64,000 bases of DNA from assembly GCF_016859285.1 (NCBI RefSeq), contig NC_053419.1, forward strand, positions 12,676,501 to 12,740,500, read 5' to 3'. This stretch comes from Xiphias gladius (lineage: Eukaryota; Chordata; Actinopteri; Istiophoriformes; Xiphiidae). Under the pieces are notes generated by a model. That model made no database searches. It was not told the DNA's origin and saw only the letters and a program-made list of their open reading frames with translations. A program made the position numbers and the translations under genes. This document shows positions 49,401 to 60,676 of the stretch, one piece after another; positions within the stretch are counted from its first letter, which is position 1; each line of letters begins with the position of its first letter.

Positions 49401-51014
49401 AAGTACATTGGAATTACAGCCAGACAGACATCTAAAATCATTTGTTTTTAGATCTTAGATAAACTATAAGTGCAACATTCTCTGCTGAATACTGCTGTGT
49501 GATGGCAAAAATATCTATTATTTGCAACTGTATTATTCTCACTGGACAAACAGTAAAAGTATAAATCAGATTGTGCATTGCATCATAGAACCCAACATCT
49601 TTTTCTTCACTAAGCAACAATTCTGTATTATTCAGCAGGATATTTTTTCAAAAGCTGTATGAGAGTGAGTGCAGACCGACGTCTATGGGAGAGAGACGGA
49701 GCTGCAGGAGACATTCAGATGCTGTAATGTCTAAAGACCAGCAGATGGCGATAAAGTTGTTATGAAGTGGAGGATATATGTTTCAAACTCAACAACTATT
49801 TCCATTTCAGTAGGTAACTAACAGTCTTAGGGATAAAAATTATAGTAAAAGTGAGAAATACTGATTTATTTGAGTTCAGAGAATGCAGTGCTGACAAGAT
49901 TTGAGCAATTGAGTACTTTGTATCGAATGGAGTCCTACTGCAGATATAACTTTAGGCCTCATAAATAAAAAAAATAAAGACCATTTTCTTGCCAATGTCC
50001 AAGTTAGGGACGGGATGCATGGTTGCATTTTAACTGTATAATGCGCCTGTTGTGAAGTGATGGTTTGTACTCATTAGAGCAATTGTACTGTTGCTGTTTT
50101 CGTCAATCTCCTGTCCAAGGCACATACATGTTCATCCGTCTATTGGCAGAGAGAGAAGTCAGCAGTAAATGAGCGTGGATGACAACAGCAGGTCATCTCC
50201 GGAAACGAGTGATTTTGTCTGCTTATCACTGTATTTTTCACTGAGGCTGATTAAAGCATAAAACAGAAACTGTTTGCACGTTGGGGAATCAAGACAAAGC
50301 GTGAATGCACACATCAGACTGTCTGCACTGTCTGCCTACACAGGAGGGCGATGTCAATAATTTAGATAAAGAAAACTGGAGCATGGAGGGGCAGTCAGTG
50401 GAAGACACTGTGCTCTTCATCTAAAAAATGTACAGCTTTTCCATTTGTGATTTTTAAACACGGTGAAAGGGAATCCAAATATTTTAATTTTTTAATTTTT
50501 TCTTATTAATTATTTTAATTTCAAAGAATGTCAATTGAATAGTTAAGATTGAAACTAGAGTTTGAGATGAAATCCTTTCTTATAATTTCTCAGAGATGAA
50601 GTGGTGAGACCTGTGCGGAGAGCGAGTATTAGATGGGGAGGGAGAAATGTGGAGTGGATCAAACTTGATTCAGCGAAGCAGAAGCAGAAGTTAAAGTGAA
50701 AGCGGCAGCCATCAATTCAGTGACTTATTAGCTGTTCAAATGAAGTGGCGTTCTGTGAACAGAAAAATATGTGCTGTAAGCACTGAATAGAGAGAAAGAA
50801 GGGTGAGAACATGGAATTTTAAATGTAGATCTAAACTGTGGATCGGGCAGATGCTTTAAAATTCAAGTGTTCTGTAGTGCAGGAGATTGAAGACCTGCCT
50901 CCCCACTGTATCTCCCACTTCCCCTTCTGTCGCATACAATCATGGAGACATTCAATATACTGTGTTGTTACTTTGGTTGTTAGCCCGGAGGTGGGTCTCT
51001 TTATGTGCCTCTAC

Positions 51015-51189
51015 CTGGCCCCTGCTGCGTGGTGCTGGCAATGATCCACTTGACGAGGCAGCACTTCATCAGAGATTTACGTGAGAGCCGCGGTTTCTGC
51101 CACTTGGAGCCTTCTGTCTGACCACTCGGGTTTGGATCTTTTCCGTTGGCATCAGGAAGCAGACCTCCGTCCACCACCTTCTCATCTGC
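51015..51189 (-). CDS. kcnip3: kcnip3 alternative 5' exon encoding the palmitoylation-type N-terminus
   Basis: After a strong polypyrimidine acceptor (TTCGTATTTCCTCAG), a 175-nt open exon encodes ADEKVVDGGLLPDANGKD..., then SKWQKPRLSRKSLMKCCLVK and WIIASTTQQGP. It ends at G|GTAGAG. The middle matches the calsenilin N-terminal region (KWQRPRLSRQALMRCCLVKW in mammals), including the CC pair that is S-acylated in KChIPs. The final G joins in phase to the shared exon at 44994 to read [12 protein letters not shown], as in the mammalian protein. It has no usable ATG for the full isoform, so a first exon lies further upstream. A second acceptor 4 nt downstream (exon start 51185) would serve a phase-1 first exon. 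Confidence 0.88.
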
Positions 51190-54100
51190 CTGAGGAAATA
51201 CGAAAGAAAAAAAAAAACTGTCCTATGAGAGAGAGAAGAAAAGCTCTTTGTACACAGACCTCTCCCTATGACGCGTCTCCACTGTCAAAAGCCCCCACAA
51301 GATGGATCACCTGATCAAACCTCAGGCAGGGAGAAGAAAACAAGCAAACAATACCTGGAAAAGGAGCCACTTCCAGGCTACAAGTCACCTCCATCCTTGT
51401 TTTTCCTGCTGACACCCAGATGTGTGTTGTTTGCGTCTTAGAAGTTCCAATTAATTTTGGAGAGAGAGAGGTTTAAGTGGCCATACTTGGATTGGATCAC
51501 ATGACTGCTTGTATGTGAAAGGGGGTCACTTGTAGTGAGGAACCTACAGGGATTTGTCACCCTACCTGACTATGCAGTTCCCCTCAGCTCTACAGAACAT
51601 TTTAGGGTCTTTCAGCTCATTGTTTTGGTTTTATGGCCACAACTTTCGATCTTGGTTCACCCTCGTCAGCGTCATTTTTTAGCTGTTTTCAGTGGAAAAG
51701 CTCAAAAGCCCCACTGTACACTGCCTGCTTAGCACCAAACAGCGGACATACACAGTTAGCAACAAGCTGCTGAACATAGTGGAGCATTTAATAGCTAAAG
51801 GGAGAGATGTTTCCCTCAGGGGTTGTTGATGACCAATCTCAGGTTTGAAAGTAGATTGAATATTGGACTCCAAATGAATCCTAATGTGGCTCCTGGCTGT
51901 GTAAGTACATTAGCCGTATGAACCTGATAGTATGTCAGTGTTGTATTCACAGCTTGTTTCTTCTGCCCCCAAGTGGCACACAATCAGTGGATGCAGGTTT
52001 AATGATTTTATTTACTTCAGCAGAGCGTAAAACCACACAGCCACACCATGTACGCTCTGTGTTGACGTCTGTTTCCCATTTGTATTGTGATTTCTTTTGC
52101 AGTTGGATTGGTTCTGGGTTTTGGTTGGGGCTAAGGGCTTGTAAGGGGGACAGGTTTTTCAGGTTATAGTCAGGTGATACACAAACAGAGGGGGAAAAAG
52201 ACTTCAATACAGAAATGCAAAGAAAATAACATCTAACATCCACTTTGGATCATCTACTAAAAAGAGGGAGCGTTACCCAGAGCCGTAGCTCCTGAACAAT
52301 TTCATCTAAAATCCCCAAACAGATACACAAAATATCAGATAAGGCAGTGTCTCACACAAAGCCTAATTTAAGCACATTTCCATCTGGTATAACCTGCCAT
52401 AACTACCTCTTAGGAAGGACAAGTAACATATTGATGTAGATTTTTAATTATAGGATGGACCGACAAACCAGTAGGTTAGGTACTGGCAAGCTAGATCTGC
52501 TTTTTTAGCTTTATATTGTGAAACAGCAATACAGCTGGACCAGCAGCAGGAGCTACATTCAGACACACTTAGTCGAAAAGGTTGAACAGATCAGTACCTC
52601 AGTAGTCAATACTTTGATACTCAAACACTGCGTGAAAAAAAAGTGTTTATTACAAAACTTATTTATCTTTATGTGGTTGCAGCTCTCTTAAACACCAAAT
52701 ACTGCATTTGTGTCAAGCATATTGTATCACTACAAATAGGAAGGGATCTGTTAATATACAATACTTCTGTAAAAATTATGTCTTTTTTGATGTATTATAC
52801 AGATGAAGAAATCTTAAAAAGTCTTAAATATGCTCAGTTTCTGGAAAAAGAGATCTAATATTCCTGTAACAGGAGCTCTTCTGAGAATAAGGACACGCAA
52901 GCTCTCATAGTTCCAGTAATTTTCACCATCACATACTATCTGTTCATCTCACACTGGACACACATTCAGTGTTTTTTTATGTTCAAATTAATATCGATAA
53001 TGAAGCTTTACATTTTCAAACATAACCCATCTACTGTAAAATAATCCCATTACACTTGTATCATGACATTTTTTATGAGGGTAACTGTGATGCTTTTTGT
53101 GCTTTGTGCGTTTGGTTCTCCTTCCATTCTGAATAGTTTGTTGTCTGAGGCACAATCTCTTACTACTTCATGTTCAGCTTTTCTTATAGGTTTAGATTTT
53201 ACCTATTCAAGGCTTGCTCCTTCCTTTTATTGTTTGAGTCTTTAGAGCCTGTTTGATTTTTCTTTGGCTTCCCTTGTCCTTTCTTAATGCTCTTGTCTCC
53301 TTTCTGTCTTTGTCTCTGCAAAAGTCTTTTACATGCTTTTGATAAAGGGCTGCATGAATAAAACAGCTTTCTTTAACAAGCTGCTGAGAATATAATGTAA
53401 AGAGTTCGTAGAGAAAACAGACAGAACTACTATCTGGGGAGCTCCCCTTGGTCCCCTATTCGAATATGAAAGGATGCCAAAGCATACAGAGCGTCAAGAA
53501 TGTCGCTCAATAATTCACACTCCATAAAACTGCATCAATAAAAGATCACAGTTGGCTGCCATGGTGAGGTGACTGATGACTCCGAGTAAAACAGATTGAC
53601 ACTTGATAGACCATCCAAAAGCCACACAAACAACCAAACACACATACACAGACATGCACACAAACACACTGTATGCATCCATGCCAGACACACGATCTCA
53701 CTTAAGAACTAAATATTCATGGGTGTGTACTCAAGTGCACAGAGCAGCCTCATTCATATATGCAGGATATATCCCTGGGGAGTGTCTAAAGCCGATTTAC
53801 ATCAGACTTCAGTGATGTCAAGTTTTTATGAGAATTTACATATTTATTTAAAACCTTTGTAATAAAATGTGCTTTTATTATAGAAATATAACAAGCAAAT
53901 TATAAAATATCAGTCATACTTAATTACCTGTGATCCCATTAGAATTTCTGTGACCCCAAGGTTGAAAAACTCTGGCATAAAGGATCTGAAGAGAGGGTGA
54001 TTTGGGGGCTCGATGCTGCATTATTTAAACGGAACGACACCATGTGTGCTGAGTAGTGTGATGCTCCCTGCGATCATGAAGTCATCATGCACGCTGTGGG

Positions 54101-55051
54101 TGACCATCCTCCACTGATCATCACATATGTTCATCACACACGCAAACACGCAGACACACACAGACACACACACACACACACGAGACGGCTCATGACTATT
54201 TCAATGAAAAGACAAAAATCAGTTGTTATCCTGCTTGGATCTCGCCAAGTCTGCATTCTGGCTTTCAGTCTGGTTTCCGGCACAACTCTTTAACACCTGT
54301 GTTGCTCCTAACCGTCCTTACAATCTGCTTTTATTTCTGTTTGCCATATGGTCAAGATGTTTTGTCCTCAAGTTACCAGTCAAACCTCATCAAATGACAA
54401 AAAAGCAAATGAGCGCATTGATCTCTGTGTTGAGGTCAGCATGCATGTGCCCAAATCATAATTCCCTTTAAAGCTTGAAATCAAGAGATTGAGAAACAAA
54501 TAAAATTTCATGCATTTTTACAGATGAAACTACCCAACAGGATACAAAGTAGGGAAAATTAGACCCACATCAACCAGCCAGCACATTAAATATTATAATG
54601 CATCAATAATAACAATATCCCAATAATGTAATGTTACATTTCAAAAGGGGCTTATTCTGCATGTTTAGGATTTTTTTATTCTTGTGATAATTTAGGTATA
54701 TTTTAAAACACCAGTAGTTTTACTTTACTTGAACGTGCGATTTTAATTGCAGGACTTTGACTTGAGTATTTTCTTGCATCGGGATATTAACTTAAAGATC
54801 TGATTACTTCTTCCACCGCTGAAAATCGCGATAAATGCCTTTAAAATGTAAAATGTATGAGCTTTTTCTCTGTAATGCTCAGCTGATTTTGAGGACTTTC
54901 CGCTGCTGATGATTTGAAAAGTACTTTTAAGTACTGGAAGATCGCCACGGAGTAACACAGGTATGCAATACACCATACAACTACCATGACCAAGTAAGTG
55001 GAATCTATTCCAGCAGTGAGTCAATTTAAGCCTGAAGTAATACAGGTTTAC
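51190..55051 (-). other. Presumed first intron of the long kcnip3 isoform
   Basis: No supported exon lies in this stretch. It carries short CA-rich runs (near 53635-53665 and 54152-54181) and the end of a hAT-type repeat at 54660-54821. Its status as an intron depends on the candidate first exon near 55.1 kb. Confidence 0.4.
54660..54821. mobile_element. Fragment of the fish hAT-type MITE (TTCTTCCACC end)
   Basis: The stretch ends with CTGATTACTTCTTCCACCGC just after ATTAACTTAAAGAT, the right-hand end of the same family seen at 19848-20530. The left half is missing or too diverged to see. Confidence 0.5.
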
Positions 55052-55157
55052 TGCACCTGCATTGCGTCCGGCTTTGTGTCGCTGTTTTGGAGAGAATTCG
55101 CTGCAATCCTCCTCCGCTCGCGCTCCTCGAACGACCCTCGGTGGGCTGCAGCTGCAT
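55052..55157 (-). CDS. kcnip3: Candidate first coding exon of the long kcnip3 isoform (donor unresolved)
   Basis: On the minus strand, downstream of a TATA box and a CT-rich leader, an ATG at 55157 starts MQLQPTEG..., similar to the MQP..E start of mammalian calsenilin. Two phase-1 donors would join the 51185 acceptor in frame: a weak one after GAGG (exon 55136-55157) and a better one at TGCA|GTAAAC (55052). The short form gives a protein of about 260 aa, near the mammalian 256, but uses a poor donor (GTCGTT). The long form gives about 288 aa. The exon is an inference from position, leader and start similarity. Confidence 0.4.

Positions 55158-55159
<2 letters not shown>

Positions 55160-55198
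<39 letters not shown>
55160..55198. repeat. (AG)19 microsatellite in the presumed kcnip3 leader
   Basis: Perfect AG array (CT on the minus strand) immediately upstream of the candidate kcnip3 ATG. Confidence 0.93.
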
Positions 55199-55199
<1 letters not shown>

Positions 55200-55294
55200 G
55201 GGAGGGGGGGTTCAGTCAGAAGGATTCAGTCAGAAAGGGGAGTCGTGATGCCCAGCAGATCCGGTAAAGAGCATCGGTGAAGAGGGGGCACACG

Positions 55295-55301
55295 CTTTAT
55301 A
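55295..55301 (-). promoter_or_regulatory. TATA box (TATAAAG), presumed kcnip3 long-isoform promoter
   Basis: TATAAAG on the minus strand in GC-rich sequence, about 140 nt upstream of the candidate first ATG. A start site near 55265-55272 would give a leader of about 110 nt made mostly of CT repeats. Confidence 0.5.
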
Positions 55302-55519
55302 GAGCGACAGGAGGAGCGAGGTGTGGACGGGGTGTTTGCATCGTGACAAAAATGTTATTAGAAGTGCCAGACATATTATAACGCGCAGTCATGATGCTTG
55401 GTTCCAAACTCAGACTCTCTGAGGAAATTAAACAGGATTACTGTGCTTCATACACACATACTAGTGCACCTGCTGTTTTATGTCTCTGTGTGCTTGTCTT
55501 TCAGTATGATCCTGCTCAG

Positions 55520-55543
55520 ATATAATAATAATAATAATAATAA
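55520..55543. repeat. (ATA)n microsatellite
   Basis: Short trinucleotide array of ATA units ending in AACAACAG, read directly. Confidence 0.85.
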
Positions 55544-58500
55544 CAACAGTATTGTATTATGTTTACTCATACACAATTTGCAGGATCAAAATGACAGCAA
55601 CTGTTTTTTTTTTTTTTTTTTAACAGACTCTTATTTATCTTTAATTTTTAGAGCCAAATTAGTTATTTCCAATCCCAATATTAGAATATTCATTGTCCCC
55701 TGGTCCCCCTAAATAATAAGGGTGATTTTAGGGCGGTTGGGTGGTTCAACTGCTCTTGCCACATATTCTCAAAACCACGGAAAAAAAAGCAAAACTTCCC
55801 ATCAAGATATAAACAGGCAGTTGCAGTGTACATGACACCACAGACAAAATGGCATCATGCTGCAAAGTTCCTTTAATTTGACTTTGACTTTTGAAATTAC
55901 AACCCACCAGGGGCACACTTTGTACAGCGCACCTGTTTCTATCCATGGTTTCACATTGACTTGAAAGGTAAATGAATACGAGTGCAGGAAGCTGCACAAA
56001 ATATGCCCTTACATTGCCTCTGCATCTGTTAAAGCGCCTCTTCTCAAATTCTATCAAAGTCATGCGGAGGAGAGGGGCTTTTCATTGTCAGGAGGAATCT
56101 GGCAAAAACAGAAATAAAGACCAACATGGAGGAAGAGAAAGAGAGAAAGAGCGGTTGGATGGTGCATAGAAAGAATTAAATATGTTTTTCACTTTTTTGG
56201 GCTCACTCTATTTTCTCCTTTTTATTTTTTCTTGTTAAGGAATCGACACCGGTCTGAGCCTGCTTAGGCATTAGCAGTGAAACGTGCATGTTAGTCTGTG
56301 CATGCGTTTGTAAAAGAGATGCCAGAAATTATTTGTGGTTGTTGCTCCCACAAGTCACGAGGAGATTTGCATGAAGGAAAATGCTCTTCACTTTCTCCCA
56401 GATTTATTTGTGACGACAGGAAATGCTGTCATCAGTGCTTACGAAGGATTAATGTGATGTTTGGGGAAACACATTCTAGCTCAGATAGCATAGGCATTTA
56501 AAAAAAAAGGTGTAAAGAAAGTCTGATACGAACTGGCAGGAAGTGAACACAGTGACTGACACATAAAAGCTCTCAAGTGCAAATGAATGTGTCAATGAAA
56601 ATTACACTGTGAACACTTGTTTTGCTTCTGTTTATATGACTTCTGTTTTGTTACACAAGCTCAAAGTTATTTGCTGGTGACACAAGAATGTTCTGCATTA
56701 TTCTAAAATTGAAACAGCGTAGGTGCATTTCTCCAGGTCCCCAAAACTCTAAAACATTTGACCAATTTTCTTCAAACAAAACTAAGTCTACAGCTGCTGT
56801 ACTTGGTGGTCCTGGTGATGCTGGATGAAAAGTCAGGGATCACCAAAGTCCTTTGGTTTCATCCTCAGGGGACCATGAATATCTCTACAAAACTTCATGG
56901 TAATCCATCCAGTGGGTGTCAAAGATATTTCAGTCTGAACACAAAGGGGTGGACCTACCAACAGTGCCATACCTACAGCCGTGCCATAAGCATAGGACAC
57001 AACTGGAGAAATTCAATATTTTCATACCGTCTGTCCTTGTGCCTCTTATCTTCCTACAGGTCTGTCTCACTCCTGCAGAGCCTGAAGTTATTTTTAGCCT
57101 CACAAGTTCCAGAGAGCCTCCAATTTCCCTTGCGCTTCACACATGTGCTCAGGGTTTAATTGAGGGTGTGTATTCAGTGCAGATGTGCCTAGTGTGTGTT
57201 TGTGTCTGTGTGTCTGTGAAAGGAGGTTTCTTTTATTATCTCTCTTTCCTCATAAATGTTGCATTTTTTTTTGGAGAATTTGCCACAAACACTCACATGC
57301 ATGGCTGCACACATTTGTGCACATACTCACACTTTGTCTCCAGCTGTGCCACAAACATCCGCTGCTCCTCATCCGTTTGTGTGATAAGAGACATGAACAC
57401 AACCTTGAAATGTAACATTAAAACCCTATAAAAATGCTCACTTATGCTCAATAGTTTACATTAACTCTGTATGTTAGGATTTGGGGCAGATGAAGTTGCA
57501 CAGCCTCATAGCAAAAGAGGACGTTAAAGGTTTGTCATTGTTATAACTCTTTCCCTAAAGGCCCAAACACAAAGCAGAAATATAGAAGAGCTGAAATTAA
57601 GATCTCCACAGCTATCCCAATAAACAAAACTATACAATAAAATACTGCGGTATGTCTTCTAAAATACGAAATAAATGAAAAACACTTTTCCTCATCACTA
57701 AACTGCTTATGAAAGAACAGTATCCAGTTGTAAAACAATATGGTAAAAATTTTATTAAAAAGTGAGGATGTGTTTTCTCTTCAGTGTCTCTTTGGCCACA
57801 GGATCTTGTCCACACTGGAGGCAATATTCAGTTTTTTTAGGCACGAGGAGAAGTATTTCCTGGAATAACAGATTCCTGGATCCTCTTTCCCATCGTCCTC
57901 CTCTTCCTCTCTTCGTCCTTCCACTCCCTTTGCCTCTCTGCGCTGCTGCTATCAATTCATCTCCAGCACTTTAACTCTGATGTGAGAGAAAAGCAGAAAC
58001 TGGTGTTGTGCCTTTGAAGTATTGCTTTAAACAAATGTTAATTAATTTAGTATCTATGTTCTTGAATTATTCCTAGAATCCAGACATCTTCCAGTTTAGT
58101 AATCCACCTAAAAATGATTTAACTTTCTTTTTCAAACTGGAAATGATGTTGCTGAACATGTATAATATAATAATTTACCCTCTGCTGCACTCCACTCAGT
58201 TTTTCCCCAACCCATGAGGATTACAGGAATCATAATGCCAAAGCATTTCACCATTTTAATTAACTCAGCAATCCTAATCCGTCCCCTGTGTTAATTATGT
58301 ACGTGCCGTTGCTGTCATGGTCATTTCTATTAGGGACCACTGAAGGTCAAAGGTTAATTACACTGTGTACCATCACTTATTTTCCAATAAAACCTCAGTG
58401 AATGTGAAATACAGCAGATAAAAGTTTCATTTCACCTTGCCTTTCTTCTTAGCTCTATTTTCCAGTCTTTGGCATCACAACCAATGCAACACCTACACCA

Positions 58501-59734
58501 CAAAACACATATCTGGCCTGATTTATTGCAGGGTTTTTGGAATCAATGGCATAGTGCACAGTGTTTGACATGTGTCCATCTTCTTGTGTTTAACTTGTGC
58601 AATATTCCAATTTCACATTAGATGGATATGAAGAAGCCGGAGTACCACTAACCTGGCCAGAGAAGTGATCATATCCTGCTGCAGTCTAGTGAAAACCGTG
58701 TATTTCCAAATTTGGTGATACTGAATTTTTCGGATAAATTGAGTAATTAAGTGTTATTATATGGGTTAACAACATTCTCCTGCTTCTTAACCAAAATAAA
58801 CCGGTTAAAACCCCATTTATGGACTTGTGGTGTTCTTCCTGGCTGAAGAACAGCTGCTGTCCAGGGCTTCACACCTGTAAATGCTCAGCACCACGGACAG
58901 CTCCCGCAGCGCTTCAGCACCACGGACAGCCAGTGAGTTCAGAGTTCACATAATATCACGTTCTTGGGGCTCCTGAGGCACCGTTGCGGCTCATCTGCGA
59001 TAATCAGAGGAGTCCAACAAACCGGAGGGAGACCAGGGTGAGCTGCTGTGGAGTCCTTACTGCTACGGCTATCACACCCACCTTGTCTCTCCACAGATTC
59101 ATCCTCTCCTGCTCCCTCACAGCCAGCCTTGCCAGCTCCTCATGGCTCCGTCAGACTGGTCACGATCCATGCCTTAGACTGTAAGTCTGTGTGAAACAAA
59201 CATCAGGGTTTTTTTGGAGTTTAAATGTTTACATAAATTACATGTACAGTCACTTTTTTTGTACATTATCTATGGATTCTGGCTCCTTTTAGTAGTGTTT
59301 ATTGCTACAGAAGTTATTTTCCTTTTTCCAGAGAAAACCCTGTAAATTCTGCATTTTACTCTTCATAACTAACTGTATAAGTTTCAGATACAGTATTTTA
59401 AGGTTTTCTATTCTCAGAAAGTAGTATTCTGAGCATAGATTTCAATTTTCACGTTGGACACCAGATGTCACTATTGTCCATAACACAGAGGCAGAGGCAG
59501 AGCATCGGCTCTAAGGCTAAAAGGGTAAAAATATAAAACTTTCTACTTCAACGAAGCTAAACCAACTGAATACACTCCACACACTATATGAGATAAGATT
59601 AATGCTCTCTCTCTCTCTCTCTCTTTAACACAGACACACACATCTATTTTTAAATTTACATAATTCAGCTGTAGTTTTTCTTTCCCGACCTTTTCTGCTT
59701 ATGTTTCAGTGCATAATCACAGGGTGTCTGTGTT

Positions 59735-59740
<6 letters not shown>

Positions 59741-59797
<57 letters not shown>
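59741..59797. repeat. (GT)n microsatellite, about 28 units
   Basis: Uninterrupted GT array upstream of the TRIM gene. Confidence 0.95.
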
Positions 59798-60219
59798 TGT
59801 GATGAGGTGGTAATAGCTTGATGTAACACCCTGTAATATCCAAACTGTTCATGTGCTAATATGTTTCAGAACTGTTTTTCTTTGTAGAAAGTCACAAAAG
59901 CAAAGAAGAGACAACTTATGTTTAAAGAAGGTCCAGTCTACTGGACAGATGTTCCAGCCCTCGGGGAACAAGTTGTAAATATCTGATATAATAACTAAAT
60001 GGGGGAAAGGGAACTCACAGGATGTCTGCAGTGTTTGTATTTGTCCATGGCAGAGCTTTCTTCCTGCTGGACATTTTCTTTCTCTGTGTAAATCTCTTAA
60101 TGATCTTGTTTACCCTTCAGTGACAATGATTACTCAATGGGCAGAGACCATTGCCATAAAAAGAAACAGGAAATCTGTTTCTGGTCACAGGTTTCTGTTT
60201 CTGTCTCAAATATACTCCG

Positions 60220-60221
<2 letters not shown>

Positions 60222-60298
<77 letters not shown>
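60222..60298. repeat. (CA)n microsatellite, about 38 units
   Basis: Uninterrupted CA array about 270 bp before the splice acceptor of the first coding TRIM exon. With the GT array 425 bp upstream it forms a pair of complementary dinucleotide runs. Confidence 0.95.
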
Positions 60299-60299
<1 letters not shown>

Positions 60300-60676
60300 T
60301 CAAAGTCACATTAAACGGATTTACATTTTTCTGTAGTTACTCTACAGCAGATTAAGAGTTTAACAAAACAGGACTCTCCTGGAGTTAATGCCAAGACTCT
60401 AAACAAACATGCCAAGGATAAAATATCCATGGTCCGCCTCGGTTTCCTGACTAAGATGTGATGTCACTCTGGAGGGAAAAGGGAGGCCCATTGAGATCCA
60501 CTCACTATCTGCTGAGGATGTGAGAGGCTGAGGCAGCTTTTGCACCACCCCCTCCATTTCCCCACAGTCAACAGGAAGACTGGAGGCCAACAAGAGCAGC
60601 TACACTCTGCAGGAGAGGAAGGACGTTGAGGTCCAGCTGTACAGTCAGAACAAAGGAAAACAATTAAGGCAAAGGA

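Larger units (their letters stand above)
55302..60567. other. Gap between kcnip3 and the TRIM gene
   Basis: About 5.2 kb separates the two head-to-head genes. No frame here is protein-like. It contains a CT run (59605-59624), a long GT array and a long CA array (listed separately). A GC-richer patch at 58880-59180 holds a short direct repeat and may be a noncoding 5' exon or promoter of the TRIM gene, but no splice chain proves it. Confidence 0.5.

Noticed and set aside
56758-57431. Two overlapping plus-strand frames of 133 and 171 codons
   Set aside because: No domain, compositions drift into GT-rich sequence, and the two frames overlap each other. Probably chance.
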